Assembly: GCA_003415625.1 (NCBI GenBank)
Contig: PYIU01000003.1
Location: forward strand, 1,116,001-1,180,000
From: Aquanectria penicillioides
Taxonomy: Eukaryota; Ascomycota; Sordariomycetes; Hypocreales; Nectriaceae
Direction: 5' to 3'
Length of the DNA stretch: 64,000 nucleotides
A program made the position numbers and the translations under genes. Below are positions 9,911 to 21,098 of this stretch, piece by piece. Positions within the stretch are counted from its first letter, which is position 1. Each line of letters starts with the position of its first letter. The notes under the pieces were generated by a model. The model saw only the letters and a list, made by a program, of their open reading frames with translations. It was not told the origin of the DNA and did not search any database.

Positions 9911-12900
9911 TCATTTCAACTCTGCCCATGCGGCCCTTGCAAGACGAGCTGTTCTTCGTAGATCTCGCACACCATGGCCGCATGCTAGTGTGAGCTCCCT
10001 TTGCACTTGCGACGCGTGGGGAAGCAGGTGTTGGGACTCGAACATCCGAGGGAGACCTCCTGCAATCTCCAGGGCCAGCTTTCCACGGCCAGCCTCGATC
10101 TCGGGGTCATTGTTGGTTGGGACGTAGCCCTCCGGGAGCCATTGCGGCTTCTTTACTGTGGAAGCCTTCTGGGAGAAGACGCTGACACAAATTTTGATAA
10201 TGCTGCGAAGATGGTCCTTGCCCTTCTCGGAAGCCTCCACGAGGATGTTCTTCAGAACATCAAGAGCAGCCTTGGCATCTGGTCCAGCGTTGATGTTCTG
10301 GGCGACTGCAATAGCAATTCGGAGGATCTTGTCGGCATCAGCCTCATATATAGGATAGTTCATGTGCTTCACCATGAACAGAACGCCAATGCCGAAGTTT
10401 GTTTTGGTGAGTTGGTCTTGGACTTCCGCATCGCCGCCAGTCGCAACTTGCAACATTGGGCTGACGAGTTCAAAGTATACCTTCTGCATCCACAGGGGTT
10501 TGACAATTGCAAAGTTCTCTTTGCTCAAGGGTTGTTGCGGTGCTACAATCATCTCCATCTGTCGACCAAGATGGTGTCCAATATTCGCATCCTTCGGGGC
10601 ATCCCTGAGGAGTTGCAAAAGCCCCTTTGCTTCCTTGCCGATATATCGCCTCATCATTCCAGCGGCCAAGGCGTAAGTGGACTTGATCTGCTCCAATCGA
10701 CTGCTTTGGTCAACATCGTCTGGAGAACTCTGGATGAGACTTGCAGAACGCTCCTCAAGCGTGCTAATGAGACCTATCAGGGTCTCAACCTTGTACTTAT
10801 TTGCTAGGACAGTCAAAATAGAGAGTGTGACGGGCCGAGAAAAGCCACCCTCGCTCTTCGCCGTCGATGACACTCCACTAAGAATCAACTCTTTTGCGAC
10901 ACCACGGGTAAACTATGAAAGCCCAAGTTAGCTCAGAAGCGCGCGCAGTGGGGGAAAGGGGGTACTACAAGGCTCTGTATCGAAGATGGTCTCAGGGCTT
11001 CTAGAATTGAGAGTGCAAGGACATTGAGAGGCCCCAGCATCAACCAATCCCAAGTCGAACCGTTTTGTATAATTGATTGTTCATACCCAGGTGCCTGAGC
11101 AGCTTCGGCAATTGTCTCGGGAATGATGATGGAATCTTCTCGGAAGAGGCCAACGGCAAGGCTCTCGGCCTGCAGCGATTGTTGTTGCGATTCACTGAAT
11201 TCATGGACAACAAACCCAGCCAGGGCGGATACGATGTGAAGGTACTGGTTCTCTGCTGCCTGGTCTGAGCCAGTAAAGTCGTCACTCAGACCCAACTTAA
11301 CGCCATTAGTTTGTTCCTTTGATTCGAGTGTCTTCGTTGCTCGACGATACAGCTGGCGGGCAACGGACAGGCTGATGAGCAGAAACTCATTTCGAATCTC
11401 AGCAACTGTCAATGATTGAGAAATTGGCGAATTCTTGCTGTCGGCAGGCCCATCTCCATTTGCACCAAGTTCAGGATACCTCTCTTGGATCGTTTGTACC
11501 CAAGTCCCAGCCTCAAGTGAAACTTCCTTGTTCGGATCGGCGGCCAGGCACGCATCGTTGAGGTATCGAACAGTAGAGTGAATAACAGCTACCAAAGAAC
11601 ACCAAATTCGTGGGCTTGCTTTGGCATCGATAGCAGCGTATAATTCCGATAGTAAGGACTGGACACAGTAAATAAAGTGGCCAAGTCCATTGGACGATGT
11701 GGTTGGCAACTCAGAGCAACCAATGAAGGCCAAGTGTGCACCAAGGCCGGTAATGGTCTGGATTGTCTCATCGTGGCTCCCATTCTGCCAGCTGGTCCTA
11801 ATGATGCCTTTAGCCTGTTCTACCAAGGGTTTGAAACCACTCGGGTATGCCTTGATTGCTCTCTGAAGAGCTTTAGTTGTCTCGTTAGTGAGCTCGTCCG
11901 AACTCTCAGAGCGAGTATGCGTAAGAACGGATTGTAACAAGATAGAGAACAGAGATTCGCAAATGCGCAAGCAAGTGATTCCTGGAAGTAATTGCACAGA
12001 GCTGCCGTCACCAGGGTCGCCTGAAGGTCCAAGTGACTTGGCGGGCTTCTGGCATACCAATGCTCCGGCGCCTCGCACCGCCTGAGACACAATCTTGAGG
12101 TCATCTTGGGGTGCGTCTGCTTTTGAGCCCATTTCTATCGTGGCCTTGTACACATCCTCGTATAGGGGTTTAAAGAAAGAGTCGATGGCTGCAAAATCTT
12201 CCCTGTCCTCTGAAGACATTTCGGTATCGGCTAACAGAAGGCGAGTCTCTAGAATAACATGAAGGATTTTGAGGAGATCTTGGCTGTGCATAGGAGCTTT
12301 TGGGTGCCGGAGGTTCTCTTTAATATGAGTAATGATCGGTGCTACCATCATCACGAAGGCACTGGGCTTCGCGCTGAGCACGCTCACAAGGAGCCTGCCA
12401 GCTGATGCCGTGTACATGGTGTTAGCAAGATCAGTTACGCAGTCTCGTGTCACAGTTAGTGAATAATCTCGAAGATTGTCCCCTTTAAGTCGCAAAGTCA
12501 AGGACTTGAGCACCTCGAGAGTGCCCCAAATGGTGTCTTCGATCTCGCCATTTCGAACTTCGTACTTCAAGCTGCCCCATATTTGATTTGCATATGGGTT
12601 GACGGATTGTTCTGGGTTGCTGTACTCATCCAAGCATGCCTGGATAGTCTTGAGGATATCCACCTATTACCGTCAGTAGATGTAGATCCACAAAGCTCCG
12701 ACGCAAGTACCTTCACATTGACGGTTACGCCGTCACCCTGGTCCAATTTTCCCAACAAGAAGGGTAATGTTTGATCTGCAAGTTGGTTGTTCGCCGAGAA
12801 ACACTTTCGTAGTTGGAGCTTAAGATCTTCGGGGGTGATGCCTGTTTGAGACGCGCGAGGCAAGGCAATTGGGAAGTAGAGCTTGAAATTGCCGTAAACT

Positions 12901-13758
12901 TCATCCAGCATTTCCTTTGATGGAGAATATTCGACAAGAAAAACTCGAAGAATGTCGAACCAAATCATAAGGCATTCCGGGTCTCTCTCACTTCTGCAGA
13001 GCTGCAAAAGATCCACCATGAAGCCAGAGGAAGGGCCATGTTTGGCCTGCAAGTCGCTCGCTACTTCTGGAGTCGTCATTAGGAACCTAACAAGTTCGTA
13101 AATTACATTCCTGGTCTTAGAAACTTGGCGAGGGAAATCGTCCTTCAACGCGCAGATTTTCTGGATGATATCGTTTCCGCTTTGCTTCTGGAAGGACTTC
13201 ATAGCCGCGATTCTGGTCAAGGCATTGGCTGAGGGTAGGATACCCGCCTTATGGTCCACTTCAAACATCGCCCCGAAGAAGCTTACCAAAAGCTTTACTG
13301 TTTGATCATCAGAGACGAGACTTGGAGGAATGGCTAGAGGTGGGTGCCACCATACCTTGGCTGGGCTTGAGGACATCCTTGTTCAAAAAGTCAAGTGTTC
13401 GAGACAGGAACTCGAGAGCTAAGAGGGTCAGCAAGTATCATAATAATTTGGTAGTTATGTACGATACCTTTCGCTCTAGCCGTCCAGTCTGGAGTCTCAT
13501 CACCATCCTCGGCCTCTGTGCCGCTGCCCGGCATCCAGGGCTGCACAGCTTCAACCCATCGAGCAACGGGATTGGAGTTTGGGGTAGCAGTTTGTATTTC
13601 TATTTCTGTTAGCCTTGGCTCATAAGGGCAATGCCAAACACTCTATAGTCCAGCAGTGGTAAATCCTCACCTTTGGCAGCGTTCTGGGCGATTCTCGTCT
13701 GTTGCCCCTCATCATCAGCGAGGACGAACTCCAACGCCAGCTGTCGGAAGTCAGCCAT
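9911..13758 (-). CDS. MMS19: MMS19/Met18, cytosolic Fe-S cluster targeting and nucleotide excision repair protein
   Basis: Six exons on the reverse strand: 13758-13671, about 13605-13468, 13418-13356, 13297-12711, 12663-10969 and 10912-9911; about 1190 residues. The N-terminus MADFRQLALEFVLADDEG and the block VKLLVSFFGAMFEVDHKAG are characteristic of the MMS19 N-terminal domain; the rest is an all-helical HEAT-repeat protein. The C-terminal segment ends LRRTARLARAAWAELK, as in fungal homologues. MMS19 is part of the CIA targeting complex that hands Fe-S clusters to nuclear enzymes such as XPD and DNA polymerases. All introns are short and canonical; frame is kept through every junction. The acceptor of exon 2 could be six bases further on (13599), which changes two residues. 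No homopolymer break was found in this long gene. Confidence 0.9.
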
Positions 13759-14347
13759 GACGATGGAGGTTCAAGTCCCAAGGACCGGTCTTAAATACAC
13801 AGGTCTATGCACTTCCTAGACTACACTTGAAGAAACCCGGTACACAGAACCAATACAAGCCAGGGACAGGCCTGTGATGTTGTGAGACGTGGGTTGGTTA
13901 TCAAGCGGCAGAAAGTTGGTGCCCGGCAAGGCGGTGTGAAGTTACGGCGGGGTTGCACTGGGGGCAAAGCCGCTGAGGAATGAGAGTCAAACGGAAGCGA
14001 AAACTCTCAATCCAACTTTGAGATCAAACCAAAGAAGGACTTTCTAGTGTTCGCAAGATACTGCAGCCTAATCTGCCGTTGTCCAATCACCATGGGCGCT
14101 TTTGTCATTGCAACCAAGGTCCGAAGCCGGCGATATCGGGAGTTGGGCGCCGGTTCGCAATCAAGAGGCTTCGTGGGGTTAGCTCCACTATTTATCGATG
14201 ACGGCAGAACAGAGAGCTGACCCCTGTCGCTTGATTGTTAGTGGCCAATCTTTTGAAGATTGCAACTCCGAATTCGTCCCAATCCTCACCGCGCCAAAAT
14301 TGAGCTGGCATTGCCGACGAACATATCAGCGCCAACTCATTTTCGCA
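13759..14347. promoter_or_regulatory. Divergent promoter region MMS19 / ATP11
   Basis: 589 bp between start codons. An open frame in phase with ATP11 extends upstream to 14198 but has no ATG before 14348 and looks like leader sequence. No specific sites are assigned. Confidence 0.4.
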
Positions 14348-15322
14348 ATGGCCTCGATTCGAACTGCCGCCTTGCGGCACCTTGCTGCCTCTCCTTTCCG
14401 CGCAACTCGTGCCATCAACCAGCGTCGCTGGGCCCAAGTCCACGACGTCCGTTTCCTCGCCACGACTCGTCCTTCGCAGGCTATCCTCGACAAGTATCGT
14501 GCAAAGCTCGACCAAAAGGCTAAAGAGGAGGGTCTCATCGGCATTGATGAGCTCAAGACCGCCTATGCCGACAAGATTGATGCCGAACGTCGCAAGGGCG
14601 CCATCGAAGAGCCTCATATCCCTCAAGCGCCAGAAACTCCGGTTAGCCAGCCCAATGCCGACGGCAAGCCCATAACGAACGCTACCAAAGCTCCAAGAGC
14701 ACCTCCGACCGGCGCCGACAAGCCTGCAGTTAAAGGCCTGGATGATATCATTGACCTTGAGAAGTCACGCGAGCTGCCTGACAAGGAGCTCACGGCTATC
14801 TGGCGTCTACGACACGCATCCAACCCTCAGACACTCTGTGCGGTCATGCCTGCCTCCGCATACAAGGCCATGGAGGAGGCTGCCCGTTCCTCTCCTCAAT
14901 TCGTCCTCCCAGTCCCCCATCCGACACAGGGTGCAGAGATTCACTTCCTCCAGTGGACCTTTGATGCCTCCTCCAAGACGAGCACCGTCCTCTTCACCCA
15001 GCTGGCCGAGTACAAGACCCGCGGCGAGTTTGCTCAGCCACACACCACCATCACGCACCATTTAGACCTGGCTGATGACAGGGGACTGGTTCTGATGCAA
15101 GGCCAGGTTGTTGACAATCGTGGCATCAAGACTGAGGAGGCTAAGTGGTTAGTCTTGTGCCTGCAGCGATTCTATGGCGGGTGGGAAAGCGAAGGAGTTG
15201 AGCTTGATGGTGAGCGTAAGGAGAGAGCAGAGGAGCGCAAGAAGCTCTTGGAGTGGTTCGCTGCCGGTGACTCAAGATTCAGTCTGGAGAAGCTTATGGA
15301 AGAGGCCGAGCGTATGGGCTAA
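14348..15322 (+). CDS. ATP11: Mitochondrial F1-ATPase assembly factor Atp11
   Basis: A single exon of 324 codons. The first 35 residues (MASIRTAALRHLAASPF and onward) are rich in Arg, Ala and Ser with no acids, a mitochondrial presequence. From about residue 130 comes the ATP11 domain: GLDDIIDLEKSRELPDKELT, IWRLRHASNPQTLCAVMPAS, a strand-rich core with FLQWTFDASSKTSTVLFTQL and EYKTRGEFAQPHTTITHHLDL, and the closing LCLQRFYGG. Atp11 binds the F1 beta subunit in the matrix and delivers it to the growing F1 hexamer. The start at 14348 is chosen because the targeting sequence begins there; the frame is open upstream but non-conserved in look. The family call is firm. Confidence 0.93.
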   Translation: MASIRTAALRHLAASPFRATRAINQRRWAQVHDVRFLATTRPSQAILDKYRAKLDQKAKEEGLIGIDELKTAYADKIDAERRKGAIEEPHIPQAPETPVSQPNADGKPITNATKAPRAPPTGADKPAVKGLDDIIDLEKSRELPDKELTAIWRLRHASNPQTLCAVMPASAYKAMEEAARSSPQFVLPVPHPTQGAEIHFLQWTFDASSKTSTVLFTQLAEYKTRGEFAQPHTTITHHLDLADDRGLVLMQGQVVDNRGIKTEEAKWLVLCLQRFYGGWESEGVELDGERKERAEERKKLLEWFAAGDSRFSLEKLMEEAERMG

Positions 15323-15792
15323 AATAAGAGGGAGAAGAACTTATGATGATTACCAACCTCCCATGTTGTAAAAAAAAAAAAAAAAAAGGGGAGGGGGGGG
15401 CTTAGATACATAGCTATGTTCATGGGATACAGCCCCAGGCGCTGGAAGAGAAGAAATGTATGGTCGGATGATCTATACATGCATGTACGATGATGCGCGG
15501 TGCATCACTCACAAAAGAGCATTGCAATTTGTACAGTAGATTGCTGTTTTCACAGCAGATTCACCAATAGAGATGAACACTCGGATGTTCGCCACATTTT
15601 CCTTTATATTCTTTGCTTGGTGCCTCTGGTGATCTTGTTCCCTATTGATCAAGGCGAATCGAAAAATCAAATTGTGCAAGTATTTAACGGTAAGGATTCT
15701 CAAGTTATCACTCAACATCTGAACTGAATGTTACGGTGTATCTCCACTGCTCATAACACGCTCGTTAAAATCATCACCACACCTATTCCATC
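15323..15792. terminator. Convergent 3' region ATP11 / acyl-CoA ligase with A18-G tract
   Basis: 470 bp between two converging stops. It holds a run of 18 A at 15370-15387 followed at once by a G-rich run broken by one A (GGGGAGGGGGGGG). No gene is supportable. The A run is genomic, since sequence continues normally beyond it. Confidence 0.5.
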
Positions 15793-17742
15793 CTAAAGCT
15801 TTGCCCGTGGCCCCAACTCCTCCTCCTTCTTGACTTGGTCTCTCAAAACTCGCCGCAAGATCTTTCCAGAAGCTGATTTAGGGATCTCTTTGATAAACCG
15901 TATCCCACCGCGCAGCTTCTTGGGTGGTCCGACTCGGCTATTCAACCATTCTATAATATCGGTTGCAACCTGGTCGCTCTCATCGACTCCAGCTCTGAGA
16001 ACCACGTACGCGCGTGGCACTTCCGTGTGTTCGGTTTCATTCCAAACACCAATCACGCACACGTCAGCGATATCCTCTCGGCCGATAAGTTTGGCTTCTA
16101 GCTCAGCGGGCGCGACTTGGAAGCCCTCTTCAGATGGGAGGAATTGTCAGCGTACCACACACAAACGACAAGGGCTTTGTTCAATTGGGTGAAAAACTGA
16201 CTGTATTTGATGAGCTCTTTGATGCGATCGGTGATGTAGAAATTTCCTTTTGGGCAAATGTACAAAACATCGCCAGTTTTGAACCATCCGTCCTCGGTGA
16301 AAGTGTCCTTGTTGAGCTCTGGTCGGTTCCAATAGCCTTGGAAGACGTTGGGACCTTTCAAGAGAAGCTCTCCACTCTACGGGTCATGTTAGCGAACAAG
16401 CGATGCCATCTTCAAAACACATAGGGAACAAACCTCTCCGCTTGCCACCTCGCTTCCTTCAGGGTCAACAATCTTAGCCTGCATATTAGGAACTAGCTTG
16501 CCCACAGAACCCTGAAACCTCGACCACTCATCAAACAACTGCACCGTGACCGCTGGGCTCGTCTCCGAGAGCCCGTAGCCCTGTTTCACGGTGACGTGTA
16601 ATCGATCCCAAACGGCGTCGACAAGATCTCGACTCAGTGGCGCAGCAGCGGAATTGACGAAGCGCAGTGAAGTGAGATTGTACTTGTCGACCAAGGGGTG
16701 CTTTCCTAATGCAAGGATGATAGGTGGTGGCACATAAATATATGTCAGGTGGTGATCTTGAATCAGCTGGCAAGCCTGCGCGAGGTCAAACTTGGCCATG
16801 ACGACGCACGTTGTTCCAGTGAGAAGAGAGACATTCAGGACAACTCCGAGACCCTAAGATGTTGATGTTAGCGAAGGCTTATGGCTTGGAGTATATACCT
16901 ATGCTCACATAGACGTGGAAGAAAGGCAGCACACCAAGCTGGGAATCCATTTCCCAGCTCACCAACATCGGGTCAAATTTCGTGAATTGAACCGAATTGG
17001 CCACCATGTTGTAATGCGTCAGCATCACACCTTTGGGAAGGCCGGTTGTACCCTGAAAATGTCAGCGCCATGTGCAGACTCTGATCCTTGAACTAGACTT
17101 ACCGAGCTGTATACCAAATAAACGAGGTCCTTTTTTGGGTCGATTCTGGGCTTGGCAGGTTGAAGCCAGGCCCCCTGTGCTGTTATCTCTGCCCAATGTC
17201 TGAACTTCCCCGCCTCATCCTTTGCATCGCCTAACAAGATGATCTTATCTGGCGAGAGGCCTGCCAATTCTGCGGCTTTACATGCCGTTTGTAGAAACAA
17301 CTTGTGGGTGATGAGGATTTTGGCTTGAGAATCGGTTAACTGATGAGCAAGTTCTTCGGCCGTGTACGTCGGGTTCGCAGGACTCGCTATTCCCCCAGCC
17401 CAGAGCACACCCAGGTTGACAATCGGGGTGTCGATGTGGTTTGGGGCAAAGAAACCCAGGACGTCGCCCTTTTCCCATTTAAAAATGTGCCTAAGACCGC
17501 GCCCGAATGATGCGGAGAGCTCTTTTATTTGACCAAACGTGTATGATCTGTTTGTGTCGCCATCGACGAGGATTGCTAGAATAATGCTGGTTGGTTACCC
17601 TATACTTCTATTTCGAAGGTCGCGCTCTCATTCCCGAGCACTAACTGTGTGTATCTGGCCATTCCTTTTGACCTTCCATGTAATAGCTCCAAAGGTCGAC
17701 ATTGGGGATGTCCAGGTCGGCGAAAAGGGAGTTGAGTGGCAT
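15793..17742 (-). CDS. 4-coumarate-CoA ligase-like acyl-CoA ligase with peroxisomal PTS1 (AKL)
   Basis: Six exons on the reverse strand: 17742-17646, 17575-17103, 17052-16909, 16853-16434, 16376-16202 and 16127-15793; 547 residues. It is an adenylate-forming (ANL) enzyme. The P-loop SSGTTGLPKGV is built across the exon 2/3 junction. Later come GYGLSETSPAV, the hinge region GWFKTGDVLY, YITDRIKELIKYKGFQV, and the catalytic lysine motif PKSASGKILRR. The last residues are GPRAKL, a C-terminal peroxisome targeting signal type 1. Enzymes of this group make CoA thioesters from aromatic or fatty acids; the substrate cannot be told from sequence. Introns are canonical and all phases match. The PTS1 fits with PEX6 lying 5 kb away, though the two are not adjacent. 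Confidence 0.88.
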
Positions 17743-18920
17743 GATGGCGTTGCGATTGCCAAGTGCCGGGCACCAAGAGGAAAGAAGGGAGAAATGTCAA
17801 GATGTCGCTGCCGCGCAACTTTCAAGAAACCGGGCCAACATAAAATCGGGGAAAACAAGTTCAGCATGCTACCAGGCACCGCAAGCCCCATTTATTGTTC
17901 CTCCCGTTCCAAGACCAGATCCCCAGGGCATGGCATGAGGTGAGTTTGCGCCGCGGCGACGGCACATGATTCCGCAACTTGACACGGGGAACCACCAGCC
18001 TGGATTCCCGTGCATTTGAGTGCCAGCTTTGCATTAGTGCGAGTGCCACCAACGCCTGAATTGAGCTTGTGGCAGACAAGATGCCTTCCCGAGTGGGTGT
18101 GCTGCGCCGAGGAATTTGGGCATGTCTTGAGAATGAGACCGGGGGGACGAAGTCAACATGGAAAGGCTTCCGCAGTGGAGTTGATGTTGGTGACCGGCCG
18201 GGGGGGCCCGGACCTTGGGATGAATGCGGGGAACACCACCCCATAACGGCCACTTGAGGGCTTGGCTGAGAGGCTGAGGCCAACGAGACTTTCCGCATGT
18301 CTCGTATTGAAAGGGGGTCAAGAACTCAATCCCGCGGCTTTGCTATTGGTGAGAATGAAAGGACATTGGCAAGGAGCCTGGCCGAGGATGCGCGGACAGC
18401 AGTAATAAGGCAGCGGCCCAATGCTGAGGTTGCACTATGAGAAGCTTGCAGAGATCGCTTGGCTAGGTACTTGGAGTTGGATCCTAACAAGCTGGTTAAC
18501 AAGACAACGCGAAGGTTCCAACCTAACTATGTTTGAGACGTTGGTGGTTGTTAAGGTTTCCAGACCCTTGGTGTCGGGTCCAGGCCAAGCCGAGGTAGAC
18601 CGCATGAGATGTCATGGTTCAGTGGTGGCTTGGGAATCTAGACCAACCCCATTCAAGAACGTACCTGGGCTTGTCAGGTGTAGCAGGCCGAAAGCAATGG
18701 TTTTTATCAATTTAACTAACAATATTCTTGATCAATTACACAATGTATGCATAGAATATTAATTCCTGGAACTTGATAGGTACATCATCAAGTTGACCCT
18801 TCGATTTCCTGATTCATTGGCTGTTTGGGAATCAAATCCTCTCCCTCCTCTTTGTATTTGTTTGTCGTATACGTTCGTCTGATATGTTATGATTCATGGC
18901 TTCGTTGTCTCATATACCCG
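17743..18920. other. Intergenic region upstream of acyl-CoA ligase
   Basis: About 1.2 kb between the ligase start and the stop of the lipase gene, which is on the same strand. It would contain the ligase promoter and the lipase 3' end. A forward 113-codon reading frame at 18421-18762 has no domain, signal or splice support and is not called. The part next to the lipase is more AT-rich. Confidence 0.4.
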
Positions 18921-21098
18921 TCACTTTTTCGTGTCGTTGTCACTGCTGCTTGACTGAAGGTCATCGACAACATCTGCAGATATAGATGGAGCCGGCGTCC
19001 ATTGTTCAGCGTGCTCGCATCCTTCAGGAACGCGGCATAGCTCACGCACATTACAAGTCTTCCACAAAACTTGCCGGATGTCCTTGAAAACTTGATCTAC
19101 CGCATCCATCGCCCAGATAACATCGAGGTGTTCGTACTCAGGGATAACCTTGCTGTGGACCACGTTAACGTGTGGTTCGCGCCCCTTCTCAAACCGCCGT
19201 AGCAGCTTTTCTCCATTGACGAGGTTGTCGTTGCCACACACCCACATGGCGAACGGTGGGGCCTGCTTGTTGTACCATGCTGTCGAGCCTTTATGGTGCT
19301 TACGGTGCGCCTCAATTGCCTGTTTCGTCCTTGGTGTCACAGGACGATCATCCATGCCGACGTCATCCATGTGCTCCTCTGCCTTGAGGTCCTCTTTCGT
19401 GGCCAGGATGCATTTGTGTTTGGCGAAGCATTCGCGACCGAGCCACCAACGCATAGACTCGGCGCTGACGTAGACTGGTGCAAACTGGAACATGCGGTCT
19501 CGAAGGCCGCGATCCCACCGTTCATCGGTCCAGTCGAATAAAAATGAAAAGACCTTGTAGCCAAGCCATCCGTATAAGCGGGAATTTAATAGGCTATGCA
19601 TCTGCATCATGAGAGGGATGAAGGCGTGGATACCAAACATGAGCCGGAACATCCCTGGTGAGATGACGCGCATGAATTTGAAGTACATCTTACCGATTAA
19701 AGGACCGGCGTATGCAGCGGGTGCAAGAGCGCAGAAGACGGTCAGCTTTTCACCCAACTCGGGACGCTGCTCCTTCGCAAGCGCCACAAATGTCTGCGTG
19801 GTTCCCTGAGAGTGGCAGATGAGCCCGATCTTCTCGAAGCCCGTCTCGGAGAGGATGCGTGAAGTCAGTGCTGCCAGGTCAAATACGCCCATCTGACGAA
19901 TGTTCCAACACCACATCCTTGGGTCATTGTAGTTGAGGAGAACATGTTTCGGTTTGAAGCCGCATCGGTTGTTGCCTAACCAAACATCGAATCCAGATTT
20001 GCAGAGCCAAAATGCGAGGGATTCGTCATCATTGCAGCAAAACGCGCCTGAGCTTTGCAAGAGTCCGTGCATGAGCAATACAGGGAACTTTGGCTTCGCA
20101 TTGGGATCTTTGGGTATTTTCTTGGGGCCTTGGAAGACGGTTGGTTCATTTGCGGAATGACTCCTGTCGTCGCGTTTTGAATACTCCTTGGGATCATAGA
20201 CGTGCCACAGATCGATGACGAAGCCGTCTTCAGTTTCAACCTCGAATGCTTCAACGTCGAGGCCGACCCTTCGAGCGTAGTAACCAACATCGCAGATGAT
20301 GGGGTCAGGGCCACCCTCAGTCGGGGGGAATTCTTCAAGGGTTTTCTCTTCTCTGAGGCCAAGTGCATTTGGGGACTGTTTCGCTTTCCATGCCTTTTCT
20401 ATTTCTTGTCTGGCTTCGGCCCTGATCTTCTCCTCTTCGTAGAACGGGCGCGATTTGTCTAGGTTTCGAAAAGTTAGGCGGTAGAAAATCTTCTTACAGA
20501 CCAATGGGATGCTTGTAAATAAGGATCCTAGTACAATGACCGAAAGGAACGAAAGGCTGAGCCAAAATGAAGAGACCTGAAAGAAGAGGCATTGGATATT
20601 GCGGAGAAGTGAGGGTGGACCATATAATGGGAGAGGCGGAAATAGAGGGTTCGTGTGTGAAGGTGGCGTCGCGCGCTGTAGTGTATCATTTGCAGATTTT
20701 TGCAGTGATGCACCGTTCTGTTGCCCTGGGAATTTGATCGCCTTCCCATGCCGATTACCAAATTGAGTTGAGTTGAGCTTCTCTTGGGCGTCATGTCTGG
20801 AGCTAACCTGGGCACTGTCGGAATCACTCTTGAGGGCTTCACGAAGCTCATTCAGGCGGTGGGCCTCCTGGAGGGGCAACGCGGGAAGTTCATGGCCTTC
20901 TGAAGTCACGATTACGGGGTCTTGGGGAGTAATGAACTGAGCCTCGATTACGAATTCGGGCCCATTGTCGGTGGGCTGTTGGTACGAGAGCTTCTCCGCC
21001 TGTTGAGTGAATAATACCGCCTTTCTTGCTCGCTGCGATTCGGAGGATTGAGGCCGCGCCTCCTGATTGGGATTGGAAGTACCGGAAGATTGAGCCAT
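18921..21098 (-). CDS. Membrane-anchored acid-lipase-type steryl ester hydrolase / triglyceride lipase
   Basis: A single exon, 725 residues. The N-terminal 170 residues are polar and disordered. A hydrophobic segment follows near residues 175-205 (SSFWLSLSFLSVIVLGSLFT), a membrane anchor. Then comes the alpha/beta-hydrolase with its lipase-associated N-terminal region (DVEAFEVETEDGFVIDLWHV), the oxyanion loop LLMHGLLQSSGAF, the nucleophile elbow LICHSQGTTQ, a likely catalytic Asp in VCGNDNLVNGEKLL and a likely His in EYEHLDVIWAMDAVDQVF. This layout matches yeast Tgl1/Yeh1/Yeh2, which hydrolyse steryl esters at lipid droplets or the plasma membrane. The first Gly of the usual GxSxG elbow is Cys here. 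The specific paralogue and substrate are inferred only. It is divergent from PEX6. Confidence 0.82.
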   Translation of the reverse strand: MAQSSGTSNPNQEARPQSSESQRARKAVLFTQQAEKLSYQQPTDNGPEFVIEAQFITPQDPVIVTSEGHELPALPLQEAHRLNELREALKSDSDSAQVSSRHDAQEKLNSTQFGNRHGKAIKFPGQQNGASLQKSANDTLQRATPPSHTNPLFPPLPLYGPPSLLRNIQCLFFQVSSFWLSLSFLSVIVLGSLFTSIPLVCKKIFYRLTFRNLDKSRPFYEEEKIRAEARQEIEKAWKAKQSPNALGLREEKTLEEFPPTEGGPDPIICDVGYYARRVGLDVEAFEVETEDGFVIDLWHVYDPKEYSKRDDRSHSANEPTVFQGPKKIPKDPNAKPKFPVLLMHGLLQSSGAFCCNDDESLAFWLCKSGFDVWLGNNRCGFKPKHVLLNYNDPRMWCWNIRQMGVFDLAALTSRILSETGFEKIGLICHSQGTTQTFVALAKEQRPELGEKLTVFCALAPAAYAGPLIGKMYFKFMRVISPGMFRLMFGIHAFIPLMMQMHSLLNSRLYGWLGYKVFSFLFDWTDERWDRGLRDRMFQFAPVYVSAESMRWWLGRECFAKHKCILATKEDLKAEEHMDDVGMDDRPVTPRTKQAIEAHRKHHKGSTAWYNKQAPPFAMWVCGNDNLVNGEKLLRRFEKGREPHVNVVHSKVIPEYEHLDVIWAMDAVDQVFKDIRQVLWKTCNVRELCRVPEGCEHAEQWTPAPSISADVVDDLQSSSSDNDTKK

